Made by a program: the position numbers and the translations under genes. DNA of 64,000 nt. It comes from Pyropia yezoensis. Lineage: Eukaryota; Rhodophyta; Bangiophyceae; Bangiales; Bangiaceae. Below, piece by piece: positions 1-11,400 of this stretch. Positions within the stretch are counted from its first letter, which is position 1. Every line of letters starts with the position of its first letter. The notes beneath the pieces are model-generated. The model saw only the letters and a program-made list of their open reading frames with translations, was not told the origin of the DNA and searched no databases. The stretch covers positions 16,063,816 through 16,127,815 of the forward strand of contig CM020619.1 of the NCBI GenBank assembly GCA_009829735.1. The letters are read 5' to 3'.

Positions 1-2596
1 CACCCCCAGCACCGTCGCCGTCACCATCGCCACCGGTGGTACGGCGACCCATGCGGGCATCGGCATCAGGCCTGGTCCCCGCGACGTCACTATTGCCACC
101 CCCTTCACGCAAACCGGCCCTGGTAGCCGCCGGCGCCGTACCCGACGCGGTGGCTGAATCGGTAGGGAGGGGGCGGTCCTGCTTTTCCGGGGAAGGGGTT
201 ATGAAGGCCCGCAACTTGGCTGCCCACTCGGGGAAGAAGAGCTCGTGAAACGATAGGTCTTCCACAGACCGGACAGGGTCTTCTGCACCACCCGACGCCG
301 CCGTGCCCCTGATTCCGGGTCGACCCTTGCCCTTGCCCTTGCCGCCGTCACCGCCACGCGCAGCCAAGACGGCTCGAGCCGGTGGCTGTGGAGCGTCGTA
401 CTTGGTGAGGACCAACACCTGGAGCTCGTCCAGCAGCAAGAGGTTCAGTCGGCGACGCTTCTGCTTCTAAACGTCCGTCAGAGGCCCTCTGTGTGTGAAA
501 ACGGCACACCCAGCCGTCAGCGCCTGCGCCTCTGCAATTGCACGGTCCTTGGCCGATGCCATGCGAAGAAGGGTGCGCCGCAACTTCGCTTCGTTGATCG
601 CGAAGCGCACGAAATAGACAAGAGTAGCAAAGAACGCAGAGTCGGTGCCCCGTGTCAGCCGCCGGATGGCAGTGTTGCCCGCGTTGCGACGACCTGTCTA
701 CTCCCAACCGACCTGGAGCATCCACAGGCGCACCTCATTGCAGTACACCAGCGGTACGCCCCCCAAAGTGCAAAGTGCCGGAGACGCACACGACTCGGTC
801 GACAAGGCGTGCTCGCCCCGTGAGCCCACAGAGACGGTGATGCACTTGATAATGTATTCGCCAGACCGCTCGTCCTCAATGTAGATCAGGGCAATCTTGA
901 TCATGCGTCGCAAGACGGTCTTGCCAATACGGGCCGTTTCCGGGCCGCCCCTGGCGGTCGCGTCGTCTTGGTCCTCTTGTTCACGGTCCACCTCATCGGA
1001 CTCACGGTGAGCAAGGTCCACGTCCATGCGGTCCTGCTTGCGGTTGTCCATGTATTTGTAGAAGATGCGAATGAGGTCCGACATACTGTGCTGGAACAGA
1101 GACTGCTTCTTGCCCAAAGATTGGCGGTCGTTGTACTCTCGTAGCCAGCTTGTAATGAAGTGGATGTTGTCCACGTCGCTCATCTCCTTGGCCTTGGCGG
1201 CCGTCGAGTTGGCGCGCGCCCCCAACGTGAGGGCCAACATTAGCGTCAAGGGTTGCCCGTCACGCCGAACGATTACCGCCTTTTGCACCTCACCGACAGC
1301 GTTGGAGTGCCCTTCCTTGTGCAGCTCCCGCAGCGCCGTCAGTCGATGAGCGCCGTCCACGAGTAAAAAGCTATCCTCGGCCCCGGGACACTCTGGGTTT
1401 GCGCATACGGATATCATTCCGTACGTGGTCGTATAACCAAAGTCGCGGTACGACCGCAGCTGTTCGTCGACAGTGCCGCGGTTGATAGTACGCACCGTCC
1501 GCGGGGCAATGCGAATGGTTTCGATCGGTACATACAGCTTCGTCGCGATAACGTACTCGCTGGTAGGACCGACCCATGTAGGCGCCGACGCCGCCACCAC
1601 GCCACTGTCCATATGCGGTACTGGAACATCCCCTGGTGCTGTTGGCAGCTGCTCATCGTCAGACGGGGCCCAAGAGTTGCTGTCAGAACGACTGTCATCA
1701 GCGACGCCACGGCCATGGCCGTCTCCACCACTGCCCGGTCCGCCGGACCCACTCGCTCCGCCGGTGCCAGTACGACGACCAGAGCTGCCGCCAGCGATGC
1801 CACGACCGTCGCCGTCTCCACCACCGCTTGGTCGGCCCGCCCCATCCGCTCCCGCTGATGCACCACCTCCGCCACCACCACCGCCACCACCACCGCCACC
1901 CCGACCGTCACTTCGATCGTCACGCTCGGCGCTACGACTGCGACCACGCTCAGCGTCACGGGAAGTCGTGCGAGGTCGGTCAGCCCCGGCATCGGCCCGA
2001 CGTCCGCCGTCATCGCCTCCGCGTCCACCGCGATCGGTGCTACGAGCCTGATTGCGACCACGATCAGTAGCGTCACGGGAAGTCGTGCGAGGTCGGTCAG
2101 CCCCGCCATCGGCTCGACGTCCGCCGCCATCAGCCCGACGTCCGTTGTCATCGCCTCCGCGTCCACCACGATCGGTGCTTCGAGCGTGACCGCGACCACG
2201 ATCGGTTGTGTCTCGGGAGGTCGTGCGAGGCCGGCCGGCGTCGCGAAAAGCGTGACCAAGTCAGTCAGTGCCGCGGCTATCCCGACGTCCGCCGTCATCC
2301 TCACCACGTCCGTCGCGATCAGCGTTTCGCAGGGCGACTCCTCACTCGCCATTATCGGCTCCGTGACCGATGCTGCCACCACTAGAGATACCGCCATGTC
2401 CACCACCGCTACCACCACCACTACCACCACCGCGGGCACCGCCACGTCCACCATCGCTACCGCCACCACGGGGACCGCCACGGGGACCGCCCCGGGCACC
2501 GCCGTGGGCACCACCCCGGGCACCACCACCACCACCGCCGCCACCACCGCCACGGCCACCACCACGGGCACCACCACCGGCCTTTCCCGGTGCCAT
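1..2596 (-). pseudogene. Decayed gene: RGG/repeat-rich N-terminus plus ParB/sulfiredoxin-like domain, partial
   Basis: One minus-strand frame stays protein-like from an ATG at 2596 to the left window edge but carries four in-frame stops: TGA 2342-2344, TGA 2261-2263, TAG 698-700 and TAG 467-469. It opens with a Gly/Arg (RGG-like) stretch, then degenerate repeats rich in DRGGRGGDD and RPRTTSRD (about 2300-1900), a polyglycine linker, and a Ser/Asp-rich acidic linker (about 1700). The longest open part (698-1612) contains VDGAHRLTALRELH, which resembles the nucleotide-binding box of ParB/Srx-type domains. Beyond the TAG codons the frame continues with helical sequence (RMASAKDRAIAEAQAL) and a Gly/Lys-rich tail. 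No frameshift is needed across 2.6 kb, only stop removal. The family assignment rests on one motif and is tentative. It may be a dead transposon-associated or host gene, or a gene with sequencing errors. Confidence 0.5.
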
Positions 2597-2639
2597 CGGT
2601 CCTATAGAGCCACTAAGGGGTGTCGGCCTCGCCACCACG

Positions 2640-3740
2640 CGCACCACACAAACCGCCAACACCACGCAACCCGCCGCCTTGACCGCCGCCACCTGCGGGG
2701 GGGGTGGGGGAGGGGGGTGGGGGGAAAAAGGCGAAAAAGGCACGGCAGGGAATCAGCGGCCGTGGGGTGGTGGCGCGGCTCGGGGGCAGCACACCAGCAG
2801 CGGCGGCGGCGCGGTTTTAAGAAACCGCGCCGCCGGTGCTAGCGCGACCTGCCCCCCTCCCCCAACAGAGCCGCCGCGCCCGTGCTCCCCCCCGGCCGGC
2901 CGCCGATCAGCCACCCCGCCCTTCCCACCCTCTCCCACCTCCTCCTTAGCCCCCCCCCCCACAGCAAACGCACCGGTCCGGCCGCTAAAACCGCCGCAAC
3001 CACCACCTCCCGCCGCCTTGGCCGCTGCCACCGGCGGGAGGAGGGGGTGGGGGAGGGGGGTGGTGGGAAAGAGGCGAAAAATGCAGCGGCCGTGGGGTCG
3101 GGGCGCAGCTTGGGGGCAGCACGCCAGCAGCGGCGGCGGCGCCGTTTCAAGAAACCGCGCCGCCGGTGCTTGCGCGGACTGCCCCCCTCCCCCAACAGAG
3201 CCGCCGCGCCCGTGCTCCCCGCCGGCCGGCCGCCGATCCGCCACCCCACCCCTCCCACACTCTCCCCCCTGCACACGCCCCCTCCTCTCGCCCCCCCCCC
3301 CACAACAAACGCACCGGTCCGGCCGCCGCCAACACCACACAGCCCGCCTCCTTGGCGGCCGCCACCTGCTGGAGGGGAGTGGCGGAGGAAGGTGGGGGGG
3401 AAGAGGGGAGAAAGGCACGGCAGAGAATCAGCGGCCGTGCGGTGGGGGCGCAGCTTGGGGGCAGCACACCAGCAGCAACGGCGGCGCGGTATTAAGAAAC
3501 CGCGCCGCCGGTGCTGGCGCGACCTGCCCCCCTCCTCCAACAGAGCCGCCGCGCCCGTGCTCCCCCCCGGCCGGCCGCCGATCCGCCACCCCACGCCTCC
3601 CACACTCTCCCCCCCCCCTCCTCACGCCCCCTCCTCTCGCCCCCCCCCCCACAACAAACGCACCGGTCCGGCCGCCGCCAGCACCACACAACCCGCCGCC
3701 CTGGCCGCCACCAGCAGCGGGGGGGGTGGGGGGAGGGGTG
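2640..3740. repeat. Tandem repeat, about 335-345 bp unit, three to four copies
   Basis: The block gccgtgg-g-tgg-g-cgc-gct-gggggcagcac recurs at 2759, 3088 and 3432, each followed by a gaaaccgcgccgccggtgct segment, a ccgccgcgcccgtgctcc segment and a run of C with acaacaaacgcaccggtccggcc. A partial extra copy precedes the first. The long proline/alanine-rich open frames here on both strands follow from the repeat and are not called as genes. Confidence 0.85.
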
Positions 3741-3744
3741 GGGG

Positions 3745-3990
3745 AAGGGAGGGGGCGCGGCACACCGTGGAGAGGGTGGTCGGGAACGGGGGAGAGGGCG
3801 CGGCACGACCGGGAAAGGGAGAGGTGAGGGAAGGAAGGGGGCGCGGCACACCGTGGAGAGGGTGAAGGGGAGAGGGCGTGGCACAACCGGGAAAGGGATG
3901 GTGGGGGAAGGGAGGGGGCGCGGCATGCCGTGGAGAGGGTGAGGATGAGAGGGCGCGGCACGGCCCGGAAACGGAGGGGTGGGGGGTGGG
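3745..3990. repeat. Short tandem repeat, about 75-85 bp unit, three copies
   Basis: The block gggcgcggca-(c/t)-(a/g)ccgtggagagggt starts near 3755, 3840 and 3917, each time preceded by ggaagg(g/a)agg and followed by a gagagggcg(c/t)ggcac block. The purine-rich strand is the plus strand. Confidence 0.8.
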
Positions 3991-4024
3991 ACGCACAGAG
4001 CGCGCCGGGGAGGGCGGTGGGGGG

Positions 4025-4130
4025 ACGCGGCCGCGCGCGCACGCATGCGCGCGTGCATGCCCGTTCATCGGGCGCCGCGCGCATGCATGCGCGCGTGCGT
4101 GGGTGCACGAATGCGTGCGCGTCATAGCAC
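4025..4130. repeat. Alternating purine-pyrimidine near-palindrome
   Basis: About 100 bp of cgcgcgcacgcatgcgcgcg-type alternation with two arms around ttcatcggg forms an imperfect inverted repeat of the kind that can adopt Z-DNA or a cruciform. No gene overlaps it. A pure C run follows at about 4478-4500. Confidence 0.6.
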
Positions 4131-4559
4131 CCCGTTTCGAAATCAGAGCGGCAAATTAATAAATGGTCGAGGAAAAACGACCGTACGTACAGAGGTTGTT
4201 TGAGGACATGTCTTCCTCTGGACGCGATAAATTCCACTCTGCTCGCATGTGCCCGCCAAGTGGTGGGTCAGTCAACACTCCTTGCACTGCCTGGCGATAT
4301 TATTGGCATCCTGCATTCCTGTGGACCACGAACGCAGAAATGCAAGCGGGCCTTTGCGTTCCGTACGCTACCCCCCCGCTTGGACCCCTTTTCACGTTGT
4401 CCCCCTGCGCGCGCCCACACCCGCACGTGCGTGTGCATGTGCCCAACGCAATTCGAACCCCACCCCACCCTCCCCCGCCTCCCCCCCCCCCCCCCCCCCC
4501 TACGCGAAAATTAGCGGGGCACACATTTGCGGGAAGGCTCCGGTGTAGCACAATAGGAA

Positions 4560-5122
4560 TCCGTCGCACGTCCACTCTCAGGGAACACTCACCAAGGGGG
4601 ATCGGCACCAACGTCACCGGGAGGCCAAGGTTGCTGTCCTTGGAGCGCAAGCCACGGGACCAAGATGGGAGCCCAAATGGGAGGGGTTTGTTGTTCTACC
4701 TTGGCCGGCGGTGGATTCGCCACCGGTCCCCTCGTTATAAACCCTCGGAGACACTACTAACTACCCTCCACCCCAAGATGCAAGTCCCTCTGGTCATACG
4801 TAACTTATAGATACCGTGACCAGCTCGGACTCTCAAATTGAAGTTAAGGATTAGAAGTAGCCCCCCTGATATTAGGGTCACAATACGGACAACCATATTG
4901 CTACATATCCCCCCCTTAGATTCGGCCCGTCCTCGGGTCGAGTTGCATTTGGGTTACCGAATGTAAGTGGGTCGCGTGACCGTTTACCCGTCGGGTGGGG
5001 CTTTGCGCCCCGTCGCGACAGACACCCCTTTTCGAGGTTGTCCGAGGGGGGTGCCCCCCTTTGTGTGGTACACACACGATCCGTTTTCCGGACCGTTAAT
5101 TTCCCGATGCGGGTTTTTATTC
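4560..5122 (-). repeat. Candidate 3' LTR of E1 (borders uncertain)
   Basis: On the minus strand a purine-rich stretch (ggaaaggggggtcg, about 5136-5123) is followed by TGAATAAAAACCC, which would fit a polypurine tract followed by an LTR beginning TG. The region up to about 4560 is AT-richer than its flanks and has a ttataaac motif near 4733. There is no partner LTR to compare, so both ends are guesses. Confidence 0.3.
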
Positions 5123-5491
5123 ACGACCCCCCTTTCCGAGGGGGTGGTGCAAGCGGATCCGCCACCAGGTGCCTGGTGGTAGGGGGGTCCCTCTCGTGTG
5201 GACGATTGAGTGGGGGGCGAGGGCTGCCCGCGTTGCGTGGGGGCGGTTGGGGGTGACCCCCCTTGCTTACCCCATGTGTTGTGGTGGCCCCGTCCCGCCC
5301 AGGTGCCTGGGTGGAGCGCGGTCGTAGCCCCGTGGGGCGCGGGTCAACCCGCGTACCTGCGGCGCTTCTCGTGGCCGTTTGTGGTCATAAGCGCGGGTGC
5401 CCGCGCTTCCCTGGCTCGTCCCGGTTATCCCAGCGTACCGGGTCGTAGCCGTCGACGGCTTGTGGGCGCGGGGGACTCCGCACCCGTTATC

Positions 5492-7939
5492 ATGTCCTAC
5501 CCCGAGGTGCTTGGAGAGGAGGAAGACCTCCTGATCGGGGAGGAGATGGAGGACGACGCGCCTGTCGGTCCCGACGCCGCGCGTTACGGGGTGAGCTCGT
5601 CTGACGACGACGGGCCTGCGGTGTCCGTCCGTCTGTCGGCCGGAGGACTGTCGTCCGTGTGCAGCGGCACGACGGTGCCGTCGGCCGGCGGTCAACCCGG
5701 CGGTCAACCGCGCGTGGCGGCTTCTACCCCCTCTCTGCCGGCTGCCCGGATGGAGCCTGGTGCCGGTGCCGGCTCACCGCAGCTACCTCAAGATGGTCCG
5801 CCCTGCGGCGGAGGTGGCGACCCGCAGCCGACTCCGGCTGGTCAAGGTGGTCCGGGTGTCCGGGCGGTGACTCCTCGAGGCGGTCCCGACGTTGACGCGG
5901 GTGGTGGTGGCGGTGCGACACCCGGTGCGGCGGGTCAAGACGGTGCGGGTGTCCGCACGGCCGGGGCTCCGGCTCCGGAGGCTGTCCAAGTGCCTTCCCC
6001 TTCCGAGGCGGGGGCTACGCCGACGGGTGGTGCCGGCGCCGGTACCATACCTGCGGTGCCGCGGGTGTCGAGCGGTCAAGACGCTCCTTCTCCCATGGCG
6101 GTTGACACCGGGAGTTACTCCGGGCGGGCGCCCGCCCTTCTTCTTCCTCCTCGGCCTCGTCCATCTCCGACGTCGGCCCCTCTGCCGGTGGTGCGTCCCC
6201 CGGCGCCCCCGATTCTTCCTGGTCCTGCCCGGGTTGCCCCGTTGGGTGGCGGCGTCGCCGTGGCGGCGGGTCAACCCGCCATGTCGGTGTCCGACTTGGT
6301 GGCTCGGGTTCGAGGCCTCACGGTGCAAGAGTCGATGGAGTCCGATGGGCGTATGCGGGTGGACTTCCACCTGGTGCATCCCCGTGGAGAGTCCTCCCGC
6401 CGCGTTAAGGTGGACCCGAGCTGGGAGCGGGAGTTGGTGCGGCTGGTCAACCAGCCGAACGCGGTCCGGGTGGAACATCATTGGATCCTGAGTCAGCCGG
6501 ACGACCGGCATGCGCAGCTCTGGCGCACCCGGGTGGGACGGGGTGAGGTCTACCTCGACCCCAACTTCGGGGTCTGCGACCTCATTGCCCCCGCGTTGCC
6601 GCGGGAGATTGACTACCCGGCTGGTGCTCGGGGGATTGCGGCGGCGGCGGAGCCGGTTGCGTTTGGGGAGACGGTGGGCAGTACCGGTCGGTATCCCGAC
6701 TTTGACTACTACCCGGGGGTATCCCCGTATCTTTCGTTGACGGCTCCCTACCCGCCCATGGCGGGGTTGAAGTCGGCGTCGAGTTGGCGACGTAACCATG
6801 GTCTCATGGCGGATGCGTTCCGCACGGATATAACGTGTGCGTTGCAGACCGGCAACGGTCGTGCTCCGGTATACACTCCCGTGCGCCCGCCGCTATGGCA
6901 GGAGGGGTGGGAACCCGCCCCTGCTTTCCGGTTTGACACCGGCTCCTGTCTTCGCTACTTCGGGAGTGTGTTGGCCTCGCGACCGGTCCACCCGTTGCAG
7001 GGTACCTTCACCCTTGAGGTTACCCTCGGGCAGGCTTCATCCTTCTTGCTGTCCGTCCGCCGGCAGGGTCGTCTGTTTCATCTTCCGACGGGTGTCCGTC
7101 GGCACATCGCGCAGTTGGGCGTGGATCTGATAGCCGCCAAGACCGGGTTGGCCCGGGAGTTCGAAGCCCTGCTGGCTGTTCACGATGCCGTGAACTGGGC
7201 TGGGGTGTTGGCCCTTCCCCCGTACCGGGACCCGCAGGCTGGGGCTTCCCCCTTGCCTCGTCACTCGTTGCGTGTCCGGCGTACTCAGCCGGGTGAGCCC
7301 AGTTGCCATGGGTGGGCATCCACCGAGGCTGTTGCTGACTTGGGTATTCCCATGGTTATCCATGACCCTCTTCAGGTCCTTGCTCCGTGGTTCGGTAACC
7401 CGATGCCGGCGGCGGTTGGCCGTCGTCCCCGAGAGTGGGGCTCTGTGGGTGGGGAGCGTGAGGTGTCCCGTCGTCGGGCGGAGTACCGCCGTGGTTACGG
7501 TGGAGCCCCTTCGGTAGGGTCCTACCGGGCCTCGTATCAGGTGCCACCGGCTCCGGTGGTAGCCGTGTCGGCTCCTGTGGCTCCTCTGGCTGCGCCAGTG
7601 TCACCTCCCGCCCCTGTCCTACATGACGGGGGTCCCCGTCTCTGGTATGAGGGCGTTGACGCCCTTGTTACCCGCGCAATGCGTGGGGGACTCTCTGTTA
7701 GCTGGGGGGATATCTCCCCAGGTGCTGCGCTGGTTGGGTCAGCGCGTTGCTTCGGTGGCGTGCTGGACCGCCTCCAGAAAGCTCTGGAGGACGTGGAGGC
7801 TGGCCGCAGCACCCTCGTCCAGCTATGCACCGAGGTAACTCGGGTGGTCGACCGTCGTGACGTTGCCGACCGGTGGAGCACGGAGGTCTACGCGCTTACG
7901 CGTGAGTGGCCTCCCTCGGGCAGTGGGTCTACCCACTGA
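5492..7939 (+). CDS. E1 antisense accessory ORF, 815 residues, unknown function
   Basis: This ORF runs opposite to E1 gag-pol, between the pol 3' end and the presumed 3' LTR. The ATG at 5492 is chosen because an acidic start (MSYPEVLGEEEDLL) follows it; the frame is open further upstream but looks non-coding there. The first 270 or so residues are Pro/Ala/Gly-rich and probably disordered. A globular part follows, containing FGSV and a SVRRQGRLFHLP core, then a second Pro/Val linker and a helical C-terminal domain with VDRRDVADRWS. The core motif recurs in the antisense ORFs of E2 and E3, and the C-terminal domain aligns with E2 (Ala-x2-Trp-Ser near the end, LVGSARCFGGVLDRL against LVLGTYASVLNDVVDRV). 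No membrane helix, zinc finger or enzyme motif is seen. It is intact, so probably under selection or recently active. Function is unknown. Confidence 0.75.
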   Translation: MSYPEVLGEEEDLLIGEEMEDDAPVGPDAARYGVSSSDDDGPAVSVRLSAGGLSSVCSGTTVPSAGGQPGGQPRVAASTPSLPAARMEPGAGAGSPQLPQDGPPCGGGGDPQPTPAGQGGPGVRAVTPRGGPDVDAGGGGGATPGAAGQDGAGVRTAGAPAPEAVQVPSPSEAGATPTGGAGAGTIPAVPRVSSGQDAPSPMAVDTGSYSGRAPALLLPPRPRPSPTSAPLPVVRPPAPPILPGPARVAPLGGGVAVAAGQPAMSVSDLVARVRGLTVQESMESDGRMRVDFHLVHPRGESSRRVKVDPSWERELVRLVNQPNAVRVEHHWILSQPDDRHAQLWRTRVGRGEVYLDPNFGVCDLIAPALPREIDYPAGARGIAAAAEPVAFGETVGSTGRYPDFDYYPGVSPYLSLTAPYPPMAGLKSASSWRRNHGLMADAFRTDITCALQTGNGRAPVYTPVRPPLWQEGWEPAPAFRFDTGSCLRYFGSVLASRPVHPLQGTFTLEVTLGQASSFLLSVRRQGRLFHLPTGVRRHIAQLGVDLIAAKTGLAREFEALLAVHDAVNWAGVLALPPYRDPQAGASPLPRHSLRVRRTQPGEPSCHGWASTEAVADLGIPMVIHDPLQVLAPWFGNPMPAAVGRRPREWGSVGGEREVSRRRAEYRRGYGGAPSVGSYRASYQVPPAPVVAVSAPVAPLAAPVSPPAPVLHDGGPRLWYEGVDALVTRAMRGGLSVSWGDISPGAALVGSARCFGGVLDRLQKALEDVEAGRSTLVQLCTEVTRVVDRRDVADRWSTEVYALTREWPPSGSGSTH

Positions 7940-8418
7940 GGAGTGCTATTGTTTGTGCGGGAGAGGGCCCCGGCAACCCTTATGGTAGCCGGGTAGTAGT
8001 GAGTATAAACTCATCCCCCGCTGGGGGCATTGCTTGCCTCTGTTTGCTGCCCTGGGGAGTACCCCTTCTGGCTCAGTGGTGCCTTGCCTCCCGTCCAACT
8101 TCTTCCGGTTGGTTCATGCTTGGGGAGGTTATCCTCCCTCACTTTGTGTCTTGGCTTTGGGAGGTCATCCTCCCGTGTAAGCCCCCTAGTTACTTCGATA
8201 TTATCGAGGTTAGCCTTTACCTTTAAGTTAACTTATTAAGGTTCAGGTTTTACTTAGTTACCTAAGCTTAGCGCTACTTAGTTACCTAAGCTTGGTTCGA
8301 CTTAGAAACCTAAGTCTGATTTGACTTAGAAACCTAAGTCTGCCGTAACCACGTCACACCCTACTTAGTAGGTATAAGCCTCACCCCCCAACAGCCGATG
8401 TCGGTGTCGGTTGGGTTG
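7940..8418. other. Spacer between convergent E1 pol and antisense ORF
   Basis: This 479-bp spacer separates two tail-to-tail reading frames. It is AT-richer than the ORFs, holds several short inverted repeats (ggttatcctcc and ggtcatcctcc blocks, ccccgctgggg) and the 24-bp repeat array listed separately. It is the likely place for 3'-end formation of both transcripts, which is inference. Confidence 0.6.
8252..8347. repeat. Four 24-bp tandem repeats, each holding a CTTAG-N4-CTAAG palindrome
   Basis: Copies start at 8252, 8276, 8300 and 8324 with an exact 24-bp spacing. Copies 1-2 carry acttagttacctaagctt and copies 3-4 carry acttagaaacctaagtct. Each unit can form a 5-bp stem with a 4-nt loop, on either strand. 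Confidence 0.95.
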
Positions 8419-11400
8419 TTACAGTAGGCGTCGTCGCCTCATGTACGGCATGAGGAGTTGGCGGGGTATATTTGCCGCCTGTTCCCAGGTGGGTGAGTCG
8501 TATCCGACCCACATAACCTTGACGTACCAGGGTCCTGGTAGGTCCGGGTCGGTGTGTCCGACCACGCTCTCTACTTGGTATGGAATTCCATCCGGTCCCA
8601 CCGGGTCATCTGACCGGTGGGTTGTAAGAGCTTCATGTAGCAACCCAGCCGGTACCGGCTGAGGCTGTTCCGGCATCGGAGCAGGTGTGACGTCATTCAT
8701 GCTGATGCGTTGAATCTCCGTATCGGAGTGTAAGATAACAGAGTGGTCATCTCTGTGGAGGATCTGGTACGGTCCCTTGACCGGTTGCATAAGCTTGTTC
8801 CCTCGGAACTTCTGGTGTCTGATATAGACCCAGTCACCTGTTACCAGGGTTGCGTTGCGCACCCGTAGTCGGGCGTCGAAGTTCTTCTTATACCGAAGTT
8901 GTGTTCTGTCAAGGGCACCCTTGAGCTTAGGAATCATCCACGATAGCTTGGCCAACCAAGCTAGGTGGATGCGTTCGGCGGGTCGGCCCTTCGGTGTATC
9001 ATACCGAGTGCACCTGCCGGGTGGCAGCGTCAAGTTACCGACGCCTAGTGGCATGACCCACTCCAGCGGAGCAATGTTTGTGCTCCGATGTGGCCTGGCA
9101 TTGTATGCCAGGGTGAGTACGGACAAAAGCCTGTACCAAGTGTTCGTGTGCTCGGCCACGTAGCACTGCAGCATCTTTACGATGGTGCGGTTGAACCGCT
9201 CCACCTGCCCGTTGGACTGCGGGTGGTAGTCGGATGCCCGACGTGGTTCGATACCGAACATGCCTAGGACCTTATTGCAGAATGCCGACGTAAGGTTTGC
9301 TCCGTTATCGGAGAGGAGTTGCTTCATGACTCCGTATGCACTGATCCAGTGGTCAACCACTGCGTTCATGATCGTGTATGCCGTATCATTCGGGATGGCT
9401 GCCGCTCTTGACAGCTTAGTGAAGCGGTCAGACATGACCAGGATGTACCTGTTCCCTTCTTCCGTTATCGGAAGTGGCCCGAGTATGTCGATAGCGACTT
9501 GCTCGTTGGGCCCATCAGGTGGGAATAGCTTTATGGAAGACGCCCGCCTATGTAGACTCATGCGGTTACGTGCACAGGGGTGGCATCCCCTTACGTGGTC
9601 GACCACGTCGACGGCCATTGCTGGCCAGTAGAAGAACCTTCGCATTGCTGCGAACATACGTGAACCCCCCGGGTGTCCGGCTGTAGGGTTCTCATGTTCT
9701 CGTTTCATGACGGCTTGCCGTAAGGACACGGGAACCACGACTTGATGTCGTCCATCGGCGGGTGCCCGCCGGTATATGAGTCCGTCTTCGTTCTCGGAGA
9801 AGATGCCGGCCGTACCGGCCAGGAGGTTAGCACGATGACGTCTACAGTCATCGTCGTTGGCCTGTGCCTCGCGGAAGTCCGCGAGGGTCAATGGGCACGC
9901 AAGGTGTGCCATGGTATGGTCAGCCATACCCTGGGTAGCATTACCCACCATGCACACCGGTACTACCGGGATGTCCTCGTCCACCGGGCGGGTATCCCCG
10001 CTCGGGGTGTCGAGTCGAGACAACGCGTCTCCGAGGTGGTGGGTTGACCCAGCCTTATACACCGTGCGGTAGTCGTGCTCGGCCATCTTCAGCCTCCATC
10101 GGGCTAGCCTCCCATGGCTATCGGAATCCTTGTCACCTAGGTTGAGGAGCCATCGTAGGGGTTCGTGGTCGGACCTCACGATGAACCTGGAGCCCTCCAG
10201 GTATGGACGGAGCAGTTGCACTGCCCATATAACTCCGAGGCATTCACGCTCGGTGGCACTATAGTTCCGCTCAGCCGGGTTGAGTGTCCGGCTGAAGTAC
10301 CCTACCGGACGTAGGTCCGGGATAACGTTGTCGGTACCGATCAACGTCTCTCCCTGTAACAGGGTGCATCCCACTTGTGTATCACACGCATCGACATCGA
10401 TGACGAAGGTACCCCGTCTATGCGGAAACGCAAGGACGGGTGGGGCTAGTAGGGCTCGCTTCAGCGACTCGAATGCCTCCTCTTCGCTAGGCGAAGGGGG
10501 TTGGAGTACCTTGGGTAAGGTACTGCTCGTAAGAACCGTTAACGGTTTGGCTATCCGAGCGAAGTCCTTGACGAACCGTCGGTATACATTGCACATTCCC
10601 AGGAAGCTCTTGAGCTGCGTCTGGGTGTTAGGGAACCGGGCATCCCGGAGTGCCCGGGTACTGGCTTCGAGTACCCCTAGTTTACCAGGGGTTATCTGGT
10701 GGCCCAGATACTCGACCGTCTGTTGGAAGAAGGCGCACTTCTTCAGACGCAGGGTTACCCCGGCGTTCCTCAAGAGGGTGAGTACCTCGTCAACATGTTG
10801 TACATGGTCATCCATGTTACGCGAGAAGACGATGACGTCATCGAGGTACACTAGGCAGTTACGCCACTTCACGCCCGACAGTATGATGTCGATAGCCCGC
10901 TGGAAGGTAGCGGGGGCGTTGGACAATCCGAAGGGCATCCTTAGGAACTCGTACACTCCACTGTGACAGACGAATGCCGTCTTGGGGATATCCTCGTCCG
11001 CCACCGGGATCTGCCAGTATCCGGCATTGCAGTCGATGGTGGTAAACACCGTAGCCTCCCCCAGGGAGTCGATGCATTCATCCATCCTTGGTAAAGGGTA
11101 TGAGTCCTTCTTGGTAACCAAGTTGAGGCGTCGATAATCGATGCAAAACCGAGGGGTTTGATCCTTCTTCGGCACAATAACGACTGGGGCACCCCATTCC
11201 GACATCGAAGGTCGGATCACCTTAGCTTCACTCATCCTCTTCACTTCTCCATCGACGATCTCTCGTTGCATAGGTCCCGCTCGGTGCGGTTGTGAGCGGG
11301 CGGGTCGTGCGCCTGGTACCAGGTCTATACGATGTTGGGTTGCCCCAATGGTCCCCAAGGCCCCGCCTGTCCACATGACGTCACGCTTTCTTAGCATCCG

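Noticed and set aside
1-2596. Stop codon reassignment (TAG or TGA read as sense)
   Set aside because: Intact genes in the window (oxidase, GTPase, E2 pol) end at ordinary stops and need no reassignment; both TAG and TGA would have to be affected.
2370-3827. Plus-strand ORF of 485 codons, Pro/Arg-rich
   Set aside because: It spans the 340-bp tandem repeat, has no domain, and the opposite strand is equally open; the frame is a product of composition.
8252-8347. CRISPR-like array
   Set aside because: Units are 24-bp tandem repeats with no unique spacers, inside a eukaryotic retrotransposon.
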